A DNA stretch of 61,817 nt from Actinomycetota bacterium (GCA_030645675.1 JAUSLQ010000023.1:1-61817), one strand, 5' to 3'. Numbered from the stretch's first letter, positions 16,860-26,165 are shown. The notes: generated by a model from the sequence alone, not told the origin. Numbers and translations are program-made.

Positions 16860-17981
16860 ATGAGCCGCCCGATCCAACGCATCGCACTCTCCACCGGCGG
16901 CGGCGACGCCCCTGGCCTCAACGCGGTGATCCGTGCAGCCACCCTGGCCGCGATCAACCGCGGGTGGGACGTCGTCGGCATCCGCGACGGGTTCAACGGG
17001 CTGTTCCTGCCCGGCCAGTACCCCGACGGCAACGGCCTGGTCACTCTCACCCGCGAAGACGTGCGCGGGATCGTGCACCTCGGTGGCACGATCCTGGGCA
17101 CCACCAACCGCGGCAACCCCATCGCCTACCCGGTGCTGCAGCCCGACGGCAGCTGGGCGGAGGTGGATCGCACGCCCGAACTGCTGGCGTTGTTCGAGCA
17201 GCATCGCATCGATGCCCTCATCACCATCGGTGGCGACGGCTCGCTGACGATCGGCAACCACTTGCATCAGGCCGGCCTGCGCGTCATCGGTGTGCCGAAG
17301 ACGATCGACAACGACCTGATGCGCACCGAGGCCACGTTCGGCTTCGACACTGCGGTCGGCTTCGCGTCGGAGTGCATCGACCGCCTGTTCTCCACGGCCA
17401 CATCGCACGGGAGGGTGATCGTGGTGGAGGTGATGGGGCGCTATGCCGGATGGATCGCGCTGAACGCCGGTGTCGCCTGCGGTGCGCACGCGATCCTCAT
17501 CCCCGAGATCCCGTTCGAGCTGGCTCCGGTGGCCGACACCATCCGCGAGCGCGAACAGCGGGGCTCGAAGTTCTCGATCGTGGTGGTGGCCGAGGGGGCG
17601 ATGCCCGTCGGCGGGACGGTGTCGGTGGTCGCCAAGGCGGTGGGCCAGGCCGAGCGCCTCGGTGGAATCGGCGAGAAGGTGGCCGCCGAGCTGGAATCGC
17701 TGACCGGCAAGGAGGCGCGCACCGTCGTGCTGGGCCACCTGCTGCGCGGCGGAAGCCCCACCTCGTTCGACCGCTTGCTGGGCCTGCGCTTCGGGGCCGC
17801 AGCGGTGCGTGCGCTGGACGAGGGGCAGGACGGCATCATGGTGGCTCTGAACGCCACCACCGTCGACTATGTGCCACTCGCCGAGGCCACCCAGCGCCAG
17901 AAGACGGTGCCGCTGGACTGCGACACGATGCTGACCGCCCGCGACATGGGCATCAGCTTCGGCGACGGCCTCAGCGCCTGA
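16860..17981 (+). CDS. pfkA: 6-phosphofructokinase (mixed-substrate group III type)
   Basis: A 373-residue glycolytic enzyme phosphorylating fructose 6-phosphate. The phosphate-binding start is TGGGDAPGLNAVIR, followed by GGDGSLTIG. PKTIDNDL contains the catalytic Asp, and EVMGRYAGWIA is the substrate block. Gly in GGDGS is the residue of ATP-dependent enzymes, while Lys in PKTIDND is the residue of PPi-dependent ones. This mix marks the group III Pfks common in actinobacteria. The phosphoryl donor therefore cannot be read with confidence. The tail overlaps the convergent gene by 11 bp. Confidence 0.92.
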   Translation: MSRPIQRIALSTGGGDAPGLNAVIRAATLAAINRGWDVVGIRDGFNGLFLPGQYPDGNGLVTLTREDVRGIVHLGGTILGTTNRGNPIAYPVLQPDGSWAEVDRTPELLALFEQHRIDALITIGGDGSLTIGNHLHQAGLRVIGVPKTIDNDLMRTEATFGFDTAVGFASECIDRLFSTATSHGRVIVVEVMGRYAGWIALNAGVACGAHAILIPEIPFELAPVADTIREREQRGSKFSIVVVAEGAMPVGGTVSVVAKAVGQAERLGGIGEKVAAELESLTGKEARTVVLGHLLRGGSPTSFDRLLGLRFGAAAVRALDEGQDGIMVALNATTVDYVPLAEATQRQKTVPLDCDTMLTARDMGISFGDGLSA

Positions 17982-19383
17982 CCGCCAGCCGCTCGTTGGG
18001 CAGCACGCGCGCCAGAGCGTTCTGCCCGCAGCGCAGCGCCGCCGTCAGGTAGGTCTGGCTGAGCAGCTCGCGCTGAGCGCGCGAGCGACCGGTGCACGCG
18101 TTGCTGGCCTGTACGGGGGCGAGCAGGTCGATCGCATCGTCGTAGTGACCGCGCTTGAACGCACGCAGAGCGAGCGCGGCCGGGAGGCCCACGTCGCGTG
18201 CTGCTGCCGCCTCCGGCGTGCTGCCCGCCGCAGCCTTGTGCATCGCGGTCAGCAGGTGGCGCGAGTGGTCGTCGCGGTCGGCGCTCACAAAGGCCATCAT
18301 CGCGTGGAGGTCGTCGAACACGCTGCGGCCGTCGCCGATGTGCGGTTCCCATGCGGCCACCAGTTCCAGCCAGCGGTGGCCGACGTCGACGCCGCGCAGC
18401 TCCAGTCGCCACAGCAACGACGACGCATCGACCAGCCCGGCGACGGCGTTGCCTCGTTGACCACGCATGTGGTGGTCGTACAGCCGGAGCACCTCCGCCC
18501 ACTCGTCGCGTTCCATGCGAAACCGCGCGAGGTGGCACCAGTGATGGTCGGCGTACGAGCTGTTCCGTGCCCAATCGTCGATGTGCCCCTGCAGCCAGCA
18601 GATCCCTTCGTCGGGTCGGTCGGTCATCTCGAGCACGTGGGTGACGGCGTGGACACCCCAGCCGTTGCGCGGTCTGGCAGCGACGGCGCGCCTGCCTGCC
18701 TCCTCGGCCGGGCCGAACTCGCCGGATTCCTGCAGGCCGAACGCGTGCATGGCCAGGTAGTGGGCCTCCAGCTCGCTGCCGTGGTCGATCGACGTCAGGT
18801 GCCGCGCCACGCGGTCGCGCATCTCGGTCGATCGCCCGAGCAGATGGTCGGTCTGGTGCGCGGCGAACATTGCAAGGGCATCGTCGGGACGGTCGAGCAG
18901 GATCTGCTCCCACCTGTCGCAGGCCTCGTGCATGCGACCGTCGACCAGCGCCCCCAGCGCGTCGAGGTGGGCGAGCTCCCGCTTGGTCACCTTGCCGCGC
19001 GTGCCCCTGGTACGGGTTGCCGTTGCGTGGGCAGCGGCTCGAGCCGTGAGCTCGGCCGCTGGCTCCCGGCTCGTCGCGGAGCGTGGGCCCGTGCCCCGCT
19101 CGGTGCCACCCCGGCGGGTTGCGGCGCTGCTGGCCACCCCGCGTCCGGCGGCCAGTGCCGCTCGAGCAGTTGGTAGCAGCGCGCGGTCGGCAGGCAGCGC
19201 ATGGGCGACTCCTTTCAGCACGTGTGCCATCACCAACCTGGGGTCCTGAGCGATCGCCTCATCGGCGGCGGCGCCCGGGTCGTCGCGCAAGGTCAGCAGC
19301 TTGTCGAGCGCGTCGTCGTAGTGAGCGAGCGCGGCCCCGCCGCCCGCTGTCAGCGGAACTCCGAACTTGTCGCAGTGGCCCAT
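17971..19383 (-). CDS. Tetratricopeptide-repeat protein (TTC38-like)
   Basis: A 470-residue helical protein related to the TTC38 family. Diagnostic pieces are DDALAMFAAHQTDHLLG, EAHYLAMHAFGLQESGEF, WGVHAVTHVLEMTDR and SYADHHWCHLARF, a set of paired helices with many His residues. Residues ~100-150 are a low-complexity Ala/Arg/Thr-rich insert. The function of the family is not established. The start ATG at 19383 is preceded by GGGGAG only 3 bases away. A CATAAT hexamer lies ~45 bases upstream (19427-19432). Confidence 0.8.
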   Translation of the reverse strand: MGHCDKFGVPLTAGGGAALAHYDDALDKLLTLRDDPGAAADEAIAQDPRLVMAHVLKGVAHALPADRALLPTARAALAAGRGVASSAATRRGGTERGTGPRSATSREPAAELTARAAAHATATRTRGTRGKVTKRELAHLDALGALVDGRMHEACDRWEQILLDRPDDALAMFAAHQTDHLLGRSTEMRDRVARHLTSIDHGSELEAHYLAMHAFGLQESGEFGPAEEAGRRAVAARPRNGWGVHAVTHVLEMTDRPDEGICWLQGHIDDWARNSSYADHHWCHLARFRMERDEWAEVLRLYDHHMRGQRGNAVAGLVDASSLLWRLELRGVDVGHRWLELVAAWEPHIGDGRSVFDDLHAMMAFVSADRDDHSRHLLTAMHKAAAGSTPEAAAARDVGLPAALALRAFKRGHYDDAIDLLAPVQASNACTGRSRAQRELLSQTYLTAALRCGQNALARVLPNERLAVRR

Positions 19384-19510
19384 CGGCTCCCCAAGTGGTC
19401 TCGTGGCTGAAGTGCCCGTGGCCCGGGATTATGCGCCCACCACCCCCGCCGACTCCATTGTGGTTTGCTCAATTCGTGAGCAGTCGACGTCCAGCGACCG
19501 CCCGCCCCCC

Positions 19511-19579
19511 GAACTCAAGTCCGCCCCGCGAACTTAAGTTCCCCACGCGAACTTGAGTTCCCCACGCGAACTTAAGTTC
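19511..19579. repeat. Four palindromes at an exact 19-bp period
   Basis: 12-mers at 19511, 19530, 19549 and 19568. Two are GAACTTAAGTTC (perfect palindromes), one is GAACTTGAGTTC, and the first is a decayed GAACTCAAGTCC. The spacer is close to CCCCACG. The array lies between the 3' end of the D-aminoacylase gene and the upstream region of the TTC38-like gene, so it could be an operator cluster or a termination/REP-like element. The remainder of 19384-19594 holds nothing else I can name. Confidence 0.75.
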
Positions 19580-19594
19580 GCGGAGATGGGGGGG

Positions 19595-21313
19595 TCAGCG
19601 GGTGGCGCGCAGGAGGCGGCCGGGGGTGGCGCCGGTGAACTCGTCGTGGTCGATCGTCTGCACGCCGGCGACCCAGGTGCCCACGTAGCCGCGGGCTCTC
19701 TGTACCAGCCGGCGGCCGTTGGCGGGCAGGTCGTACGCCATGCGCGGCACATCGAAACCCAACCCGGCGTAGTCAATCAGGTTCAGGTCGGCGCGCATGC
19801 CGGGGGCCACCACGCCACGGTCGGCGATGCCGTACAGCGCAGCGGTCTGCGAGGTCTGCCGGTGCACGATGTACTCCAGCGGCAGCTTCTCGCCACGGGT
19901 GCGGTCGCGCGTCCAGTGCGTGAGCATGAACGTGGGCATGCCGCCGTCGCAGATGGCACCGCAGTGGGCGCCGCCGTCGGACAGGCCCATGCGGGTGTGC
20001 GGGTGGCGGGTGACCGCCTCGGTGAACGACAGGTCGCCGTAGCTGTAGTTGAAGAACGGCGCGTACAGCATCCCGTTGCCGCCGTCGGCGGTCAACTGGT
20101 CGAGCATCAGCTGCATCGCCGGCACGCCTCGCTGCGCAGCGACGGCGGCGACGCTCGTGGAAGCGGCCGGCTCGTAGTCGATGTCGGCGCCGTCTACCAG
20201 CCACATGCGGCCCAGGCCGTCGAGCACGGCGGCCTGGAAGAAGCCACCGTCGTCGGGGACGTCGTGGATGATGCGGCGGCGCCGCTCGGGCTCGGCCAGC
20301 GCGACCAGCCGCTCGGCCATCGGCAGGGCGGCGACCTCCTGGTACGCGGGGTGGAACAGCAGCGGGTGCACCGAGCCCTGCAGGCAGTACAGGATGCCGA
20401 TGCTGCGGCCGGCCACCTGCGCGATGATCGGCAGTCCGTCGGCGTGGGCCTCGTCGAGCAGGCGCACCACGTCGCGCCACACCTCGGGCGCCTTGTCCGA
20501 TTGGTTCAGGTTCACGCAGATCGGCTTGCCGGTGAGGGCGGCGACCTTCCGCATCCATGGCCACTCGTTGGCCGCCAGATGCGGGTGATCGGGGGCGAAC
20601 CCGAACACGCCGTGGCCGACGCGGCGGATTGCATCGGCGATGCCCAGCAGCTCGCGCTCGTCGGCGGTGGTGCCGGGTACGACCTCGCCCGCCTTAGTTC
20701 TGTGAATCGGTGTGCGGCTGGTGGTGAACCCGAACGCCCCTGCGCGCAGTGCTTCCTCGACCAGGCTGGACATCGTGGCGATGTCGTCGTCGGTGGCCGG
20801 CTCGTTGGCCACACCTCGCTCGCCCATCACGTACACGCGCAGCGGGCAGTGGCCGATCTGCGAGGCCACATCCATCACGCGCGGCATGGAGCCGAGCACG
20901 TCGAGGTACTCGCCGTAGCTCTCCCAACCCCACTGCAGGCCGGCGGTGAGGGCGGTGCCGGGGATGTCTTCGACGCTCTCCATCATCTCGATGAGTGCGG
21001 TGTGATGGGCGGGCGCGGCTGGTGCGAACCCGACGCCGCAGTTGCCCATCATCACGGTGGTGACGCCGTGCCACCCGGAGGGGGTGACGAACGGATCCCA
21101 AGTGACCTGCGCGTCGTAGTGGGTGTGCACGTCGACCCAGCCGGGGGTCAGGAGCAGCCCGTCGGCGTCGATCGTCCGGGTGCCGCCGTTGATCGTGCCC
21201 GCCTGTTCGACCGCTGTGATCACGTCGCCGTCGACGGCGACGTCGGCCGACCTACCTGGCGAACCACTGCCGTCGACGAGGTGTGCGTTGCGGATGACGA
21301 GGTCGTGGCTCAC
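19595..21313 (-). CDS. D-aminoacylase / N-acyl-D-amino-acid amidohydrolase
   Basis: A 572-residue metal-dependent amidohydrolase. The metal site begins with TPGWVDVHTHYDAQVTWDP (HxH). The conserved VMGNCGVGFAP and the late LSDGGAHCGAICD (metal Asp) follow. VVAPGMRADLNLID is the C-terminal beta-sandwich return. These match N-acyl-D-amino-acid deacylases. The GTG at 21313 (SHDLVIRNAHLVDG) is chosen because it starts the beta-sandwich. A longer frame upstream enters hisN. It lies 13 bases after the hisN stop, so it is likely in the same operon. Confidence 0.87.
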   Translation of the reverse strand: MSHDLVIRNAHLVDGSGSPGRSADVAVDGDVITAVEQAGTINGGTRTIDADGLLLTPGWVDVHTHYDAQVTWDPFVTPSGWHGVTTVMMGNCGVGFAPAAPAHHTALIEMMESVEDIPGTALTAGLQWGWESYGEYLDVLGSMPRVMDVASQIGHCPLRVYVMGERGVANEPATDDDIATMSSLVEEALRAGAFGFTTSRTPIHRTKAGEVVPGTTADERELLGIADAIRRVGHGVFGFAPDHPHLAANEWPWMRKVAALTGKPICVNLNQSDKAPEVWRDVVRLLDEAHADGLPIIAQVAGRSIGILYCLQGSVHPLLFHPAYQEVAALPMAERLVALAEPERRRRIIHDVPDDGGFFQAAVLDGLGRMWLVDGADIDYEPAASTSVAAVAAQRGVPAMQLMLDQLTADGGNGMLYAPFFNYSYGDLSFTEAVTRHPHTRMGLSDGGAHCGAICDGGMPTFMLTHWTRDRTRGEKLPLEYIVHRQTSQTAALYGIADRGVVAPGMRADLNLIDYAGLGFDVPRMAYDLPANGRRLVQRARGYVGTWVAGVQTIDHDEFTGATPGRLLRATR

Positions 21314-21326
21314 GTGCGTGAGTCTG

Positions 21327-22127
21327 TCACGCACCAAGTGGGGCGATGTGACCGTGCAGCAGCCCGTTCGACGAGATCGCCGTGTCGCTCGTGAACGTGC
21401 GCACACCGTGCCGGTCGGTGAACGTGCCGCCTGCCTCCTCCACGATCACCATCACGGCGGCGAGGTCGTACGGCTGCAGGCCGACTGCATCGACAGCGAG
21501 ATCGACAGCGCCTTCGGCGACGAGCATGTGCTGCCAGAAGTCGCCGAAGCCGCGTGCGCGATAGGCATGTTGTTGCAGTTGCACCAACTCGTTCGTCAGG
21601 CCGAGGTCGTCCCAGCCCGAGGCGAACGTGACGCACACCTGCGCCTCGCCGAGGCTGGCAACGCTGGAGACCTGGCAGCGCCGGCCGTCGGCGAACGCGC
21701 CCAGCCCCTTCGCTGCCCACCACGTGCGGCCCATGGCCGGAGCGCTGACGACGCCGACGACAGCTCCGTGCTCTGCATGAGTCAGTGCGACCAGCGACGC
21801 CCACACGGGAATGCCGCGCACGAAGTTGGAGGTGCCGTCGATGGGGTCGATGATCCAGCGCCACGGGCTGTCGGTGTCGCCCACCAGCCCGTGCTCCTCC
21901 CCGAACAGCCCATGGTGCGGTCGCTCCGCTACCACGTGCCGGCTGATGGCCAGCTCCGCCTCGCGGTCGGCCTCCGTCACCTCGGTGCGGTTCGCCTTCC
22001 AGTCGAGGTTGAACGAGCGGTTGACGTAGTGCGGCAGCGAGATGGCGGACGCCAGCTCCGCCAGTTGCAGCGCGAACTGCAGCTCCTTGGCGGGGTCGAA
22101 GTCGGGGCCGAGATCGGGAAGTGTCAC
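21327..22127 (-). CDS. hisN: Inositol-monophosphatase family phosphatase (histidinol-phosphatase-like)
   Basis: A 266-residue Mg-dependent phosphatase. The metal-site motifs are GEEHG (Glu) and WIIDPIDGTSNFV, followed by GAVVGVVSAP and the late DLAAVMVIVEEAGGTFTD. Actinobacterial proteins with this layout are often HisN (histidinol-phosphate phosphatase), but inositol monophosphatase or CysQ activity cannot be excluded. The start is GTG at 22127 with a leaderless -10. It sits downstream of dxs and a DinB-fold gene on the same strand. Confidence 0.85.
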   Translation of the reverse strand: MTLPDLGPDFDPAKELQFALQLAELASAISLPHYVNRSFNLDWKANRTEVTEADREAELAISRHVVAERPHHGLFGEEHGLVGDTDSPWRWIIDPIDGTSNFVRGIPVWASLVALTHAEHGAVVGVVSAPAMGRTWWAAKGLGAFADGRRCQVSSVASLGEAQVCVTFASGWDDLGLTNELVQLQQHAYRARGFGDFWQHMLVAEGAVDLAVDAVGLQPYDLAAVMVIVEEAGGTFTDRHGVRTFTSDTAISSNGLLHGHIAPLGA

Positions 22128-22133
22128 GTCAGC

Positions 22134-22139
22134 AGGCTA
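22134..22139 (-). promoter_or_regulatory. -10 element of the hisN-like gene
   Basis: TAGCCT on the minus strand with 6 bases to the GTG at 22127. Confidence 0.45.
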
Positions 22140-22168
22140 CGCGCCGCCACCGTGCGCCGGTGGGTGGC

Positions 22169-22948
22169 TCAGCTCCAGCGGATGCGCTGTTCGCGGTGCC
22201 AGCGGGCCAGCACCGTTGCGTCGCCGGTGGCCTGCACATCGTTGCCGCGGTTCCACAGGGCGAGGTACAGGCCGGCCGCTGTGCCGGTGAGCCGCATGCG
22301 AGCTTCGTCGGGTGCGGATGCAGTCTCTTGCCGGGGAGCGGCCACCGTCAGGTGCTGGCCCACCCGCACCTCCCACGCCGCGGGCACGTCGCTGGCCGCG
22401 ACCACGAACGCGTACTCGTCGCCGTCGAACATCTTCGACTTCCCGCGGGTGAAGAACCCGCGCAGCAGCTCGTCGAGTCCGTCGGTGGCGAGCCCCGGAT
22501 CGATCGCGCACTCATGCGTGGTGGGCACCCGGCCGAGACGTGCCGACAGTGCATCGACGCTGTGGATCGTGGTCTCGTGCGTCTGCCGGCGGGCCCAGAA
22601 CAGCACCGGTGTCGTGACGTCGTTGAGGAACGTCATCGCCTGGAGATCGTCGGGAGCGCCGGCCAGCGCCGCCGTCAGCATGCCGAGCCCTTCGGCGTAG
22701 TACTCGGCGAGGTCGGTGCGGGCACGCAGCTCGGTCTGGCTGGGCACCGCGTCGGGGTCGCCGCCGGCGACGTGTGCCGCGGCCCAGCGGTGCACCATCG
22801 CCTGATGGGCGACGAGGTGGGCCACCGTCCATGTGGGGCAGGTGGGCACCGGCGCAGTGAACCCGGCGGCGAGGGCAGTGGCCAGGAGCCGGTCGCCCGC
22901 CTGGCGGATGGTGGCGAGGTAGCCGGTGCGGGCCAGGGCCGCAGGCAC
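22169..22948 (-). CDS. Maleylpyruvate isomerase/DinB-fold family protein (mycothiol type)
   Basis: A 259-residue second member of the family found at 15771. TCPTWTVAHLVAHQAMVHRWA is the first metal-binding helix region. WARRQTHETTIHSVDAL gives the second set of His/Glu ligands, and a C-terminal domain with LRLTGTAAGLYLALWNR matches the SCP2-like part of these proteins. GTG at 22948 lies 4 bases after the dxs stop, so it is co-transcribed with dxs. The reaction is unknown. Confidence 0.78.
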   Translation of the reverse strand: MPAALARTGYLATIRQAGDRLLATALAAGFTAPVPTCPTWTVAHLVAHQAMVHRWAAAHVAGGDPDAVPSQTELRARTDLAEYYAEGLGMLTAALAGAPDDLQAMTFLNDVTTPVLFWARRQTHETTIHSVDALSARLGRVPTTHECAIDPGLATDGLDELLRGFFTRGKSKMFDGDEYAFVVAASDVPAAWEVRVGQHLTVAAPRQETASAPDEARMRLTGTAAGLYLALWNRGNDVQATGDATVLARWHREQRIRWS

Positions 22949-22952
22949 GGTG

Positions 22953-24893
22953 CTAGCCGATCAGTACGCGAGCCGAGGCGGCGATGCCGTCGGCGTCGAG
23001 CCCCATCTGAGCGTGGATGCGCTCGGCCGCGCCCTGCGGGACGAAGCGGGCAGGGATGCCCAGCACCTTCACCGGCACGGCGGGGGCCAGTGCGCCGATC
23101 TGGTCGGCCATCGACATCCCGATGCCGCCGTCGCGGATGCCGTCTTCCACCGTGATCACCAGCGAGTGGCGGGCGGCGTCGGCGATCATCGCCGGATCGA
23201 GCGGTGCGCACGAGCGAACGTCCCAGACCGTTGCGTCGATGCCTTCGCCGGCCAGCGCGTCGGCGGCTTTCTGCGCCTCGATCACCATCTTGCCGATGGC
23301 CAGGATGCACACCGAACCGCTGCCCGCACGTGCCCGGCGGGCCAGCAAGCCGGCACCGACCTCGTGCTCGCTCACGTGATGGGCGGCGCCGCGCGGCCAA
23401 CGGATGACGACGGGGCCTTCGTCGGCGAGGGTGATGGCGTCGTGCAGCATCACCTGCAGGTCTTCCGCGCTGGACGGAGCCAGCACACGCATGCCGGGCA
23501 CCTTCGCCATCAACGCCATGTCGTAGACACCGTGGTGGCTGGCACCGTCGGGGCCGGTGATGCCCGCCCGATCGAGGCAGAACACCACGGGCAGGCGGTG
23601 CAGCGCGACGTCGTACACCACTTGGTCCCACGCACGGTTCATGAACGTGGAGTAGATGGCGACCACGGGGCGAAGACCGCCCATCGCCATGCCGGCGGCG
23701 CCAGTGACGGCGTGCTGCTCGGCGATGCCGACGTCGAAGAAGCGATCGGGGAAGCGGGCCTGGAACGGCAGCAGGCCCGTGGGCCCGGGCATCGCGGCGG
23801 TGATGGCCACCACCCGCGCATCCAGCTCGGCTTCCTTGATGATGCCTTCGGCGAACGCCTGGGTGTAGCCGGTGACCACGGCAGGGGGCGGGCCCACCAT
23901 CGGGTCGAACACGGGCGCGTCGTGCAGGTGCTTCTCGTCGTCGTCTTCCGCGGGTGAGTAGCCGCGACCCTTCTGGGTCAGCACGTGCACCACGATGGGG
24001 CCTTCGGCCGACAGCTCGATCGCGTTGCGGAAGGTGTGCTCGAGCGCCTCGATGTCGTGCCCGTCGACCGGGCCCACGTAGCGCACACCGAGCGCCTCGA
24101 AGAACGACGGCGGCTGCAGGAATTCGCGTACTGCGGCCTTGAACGCCTCGACACTCTTCTCCGCCTGGGGCCCCACGTAGGGCAGCTCGCGCAGGAACTG
24201 TTCGAGCTTGCGCTGGCGGCGCACGTACACCGGGTTGAGGCGGATGTTGGTGAGGCTGTGCGACAGCTTCTCGGTGATGCGCTCGGGCAGGCTGGGATGG
24301 TCGGTCGGCGCCTGCTCGCGCGGTGTCGGGCTGGCGGTGAGGTTGCTGATGGTTGGCGCGTAGCTGCGGCCGTTGTCGTTCAACACCACGATGACACGCT
24401 GGTTGCTGTGCCCGATGTTGTTCAGCGCCTCGTAGGCCATGCCGCCCGTGATACCCCCGTCGCCGATGACGCCGACGATGTGGCGGTACGGGTTGGCCCC
24501 CAGGTCGCGGCCGACGGCGAGGCCGTACGCGTAGCTGAGCACCGTGCTGGCGTGGCTGTTCTCGATGACGTCGTGATGGCTCTCTTCACGGTTCGGGTAG
24601 CCCGACAGGCCGCCGGCCTGACGCAGCGACTCGAACCCTGCCTGGCGACCGGTGACGATCTTGTGCACGTAGGCCTGATGGCCGGTGTCCCACAGCACGG
24701 CGTCGGTGGGCGAATCGAACACTCGGTGCAGGGCGAGGGTGAGCTCGACGACGCCGAGGTTGCTGCCCAGGTGGCCGGCGTTCTCCGCGACGGCGTGCAC
24801 GATGAAGTCGCGAATCTCGCCCGCGAGATCCGCCAGCTCCGGGTAGCTCAGTTCGCGAAGGTCGGCTGGTTGCCGGATCTCGTGCAGCGCCAT
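22953..24893 (-). CDS. dxs: 1-deoxy-D-xylulose-5-phosphate synthase
   Basis: A 646-residue ThDP enzyme joining pyruvate and glyceraldehyde 3-phosphate, the first step of the MEP isoprenoid route. The ThDP site is VIGDGGITGGMAYEALNNIG. The second domain has the DRAGITGPDGASHHG block. GHLGSNLGVVELTLALH is the N-terminal transketolase signature, and LGIPARFVPQG closes the C-terminal domain. Length matches the family. A TAGCGT hexamer at 24903-24908 lies 9 bases before the ATG, slightly farther than in the leaderless genes. Confidence 0.95.
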   Translation of the reverse strand: MALHEIRQPADLRELSYPELADLAGEIRDFIVHAVAENAGHLGSNLGVVELTLALHRVFDSPTDAVLWDTGHQAYVHKIVTGRQAGFESLRQAGGLSGYPNREESHHDVIENSHASTVLSYAYGLAVGRDLGANPYRHIVGVIGDGGITGGMAYEALNNIGHSNQRVIVVLNDNGRSYAPTISNLTASPTPREQAPTDHPSLPERITEKLSHSLTNIRLNPVYVRRQRKLEQFLRELPYVGPQAEKSVEAFKAAVREFLQPPSFFEALGVRYVGPVDGHDIEALEHTFRNAIELSAEGPIVVHVLTQKGRGYSPAEDDDEKHLHDAPVFDPMVGPPPAVVTGYTQAFAEGIIKEAELDARVVAITAAMPGPTGLLPFQARFPDRFFDVGIAEQHAVTGAAGMAMGGLRPVVAIYSTFMNRAWDQVVYDVALHRLPVVFCLDRAGITGPDGASHHGVYDMALMAKVPGMRVLAPSSAEDLQVMLHDAITLADEGPVVIRWPRGAAHHVSEHEVGAGLLARRARAGSGSVCILAIGKMVIEAQKAADALAGEGIDATVWDVRSCAPLDPAMIADAARHSLVITVEDGIRDGGIGMSMADQIGALAPAVPVKVLGIPARFVPQGAAERIHAQMGLDADGIAASARVLIG

Positions 24894-24984
24894 GGCGGAA
24901 CAACGCTACCCCCGCGCCGGGTCGCCGACGACATCGGGGCAGGCTGAGGGCCACGGTCGGCGGAGTCGAGCCCTGCTCAGGTTC

Positions 24985-25100
24985 AAGTTGGCGGTGAGCC
25001 CACGCTGTGAGTGGTGTGAACGCCAACTCGGACCGAGGTGGCTCGGTGGTGACCGAAGTTGGCGGTGAGCCCACGCTGCGGGTGGTCTCAACGCCAACTT
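24985..25100. repeat. 71-bp-period palindromic repeat, copies 1-2
   Basis: Two 45-bp units (24985-25029 and 25056-25100), each starting AAGTTGGCG and ending CGCCAACT(T/C). The arms pair as 9-bp inverted repeats around a GGTGAGCC...GTGGT middle. The spacer is 26 bp. They sit upstream of the AbiEi-like gene. The same unit recurs four times after the gene. The rest of 24894-25208 holds no gene. Confidence 0.8.
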
Positions 25101-25208
25101 GGCTGGCGGTGGCCGGCGCCGCGGGCAACTGGGTGGGGGATCGCGTCGGCGTGGATATGGTCGACGGGGCTTCCCCCGAACGTCTCGACGACTTCAAGGG
25201 GTTGCCTC

Positions 25209-26165
25209 ATGCCCGCATTCGACCAGCACGTCGCCCGGTGGTTCCACGATCACCACGGGATCGCCTCGTCGCCCGACCTCGCCGCATTGGGCCTCACCGA
25301 ACGACAGCGAGAGCTGCTGATCGCGGCCGGCGTGCTCGTTCCCCTGTTCGAGGGCGTGTATCGGCTGGCCTCTTCACCACTCGACTTCGAGGCGCGCTGC
25401 ACTGCCGTCTGCGCGGCGGATGCATCGCTCGTGCTCTCGTGCTACACGGGCGGCTCTCTGTTCGGCCTGCGTCAGTGCCGCCACGCGTTCATCCACGCCA
25501 CGACGACTCGGTTGACGAAACCGGTCGGGCCACAGGTGAAGATCCACCGCACTCGTGAACTGCCCGACGCCCACGTTCTGCGCCGAGCCGATGGCATCCG
25601 GCTCACCATCCCGGAGCGGGTGTTCTTCGACATGGCCAAGCACGTCGACGACCTCGTTCTGCTGTCGATCGGCGAGCAGATCATGGCTGACGGTCTGGCG
25701 TCCATCGAGTCGCTGGCGGCGGTGGTCGCCCAGCTCGCTCGTCCCGGCCGCCCGGGAAGTGCCAGGGCGATGCGCGTGCTGGCGCGGCGGTCGATCGCCG
25801 GCAAGCCTGCCGATTCTCACGACGAGGTGGTGCTGTTGGACGCACTGCATCGAGCCGGTCTCACCGGGTTCGAGCGCCATCCCGCAGTGCGTTTGCTCGG
25901 CGGCACGGTCGTGCATCCCGACATGGGTGATCCGGCAGTCGGCTTCTACGTCGAGGTCGATCATCCCTCGTGGCACGACGGCGTGCGCGAGACCGACTAC
26001 GACAAGAGCCGGGATCGTCAGGTGCGCCGTACCGGCGCTGCCGTCGAACGCGTGACGAGCTCGCAGATTCGAGGGCAGCTCTCCGCTGCCGTCGACGAGT
26101 TGCGCCAGCTCTACTTGGACCGCGTGGCCCAACTCGGCGGTGGGGCCACGCGGTGGGTGGTGTGA
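25209..26165 (+). CDS. AbiEi-like antitoxin-domain protein with nuclease-like C-terminus
   Basis: 318 residues. The N-terminus (~10-70) resembles the AbiEi winged-helix domain (GIASSPDLAALGLTERQRE, then LFEGVYRLASSP). The middle helical part (CYTGGSLFGLRQC, RRADGIRLTIPERVFFDMA) is typical of the actinobacterial AbiEi/DUF559 proteins. The C-terminal ~100 residues look like a Vsr-like nuclease fold (YVEVDHPSWHDGVRETDYDK). There is no neighbouring AbiEii-type nucleotidyltransferase, so it may be a stand-alone protein. ATG at 25209 has AAGGGG 7 bases upstream. The last codons (from 26131) are made by repeat copy 3, which also supplies the stop. Confidence 0.72.
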   Translation: MPAFDQHVARWFHDHHGIASSPDLAALGLTERQRELLIAAGVLVPLFEGVYRLASSPLDFEARCTAVCAADASLVLSCYTGGSLFGLRQCRHAFIHATTTRLTKPVGPQVKIHRTRELPDAHVLRRADGIRLTIPERVFFDMAKHVDDLVLLSIGEQIMADGLASIESLAAVVAQLARPGRPGSARAMRVLARRSIAGKPADSHDEVVLLDALHRAGLTGFERHPAVRLLGGTVVHPDMGDPAVGFYVEVDHPSWHDGVRETDYDKSRDRQVRRTGAAVERVTSSQIRGQLSAAVDELRQLYLDRVAQLGGGATRWVV

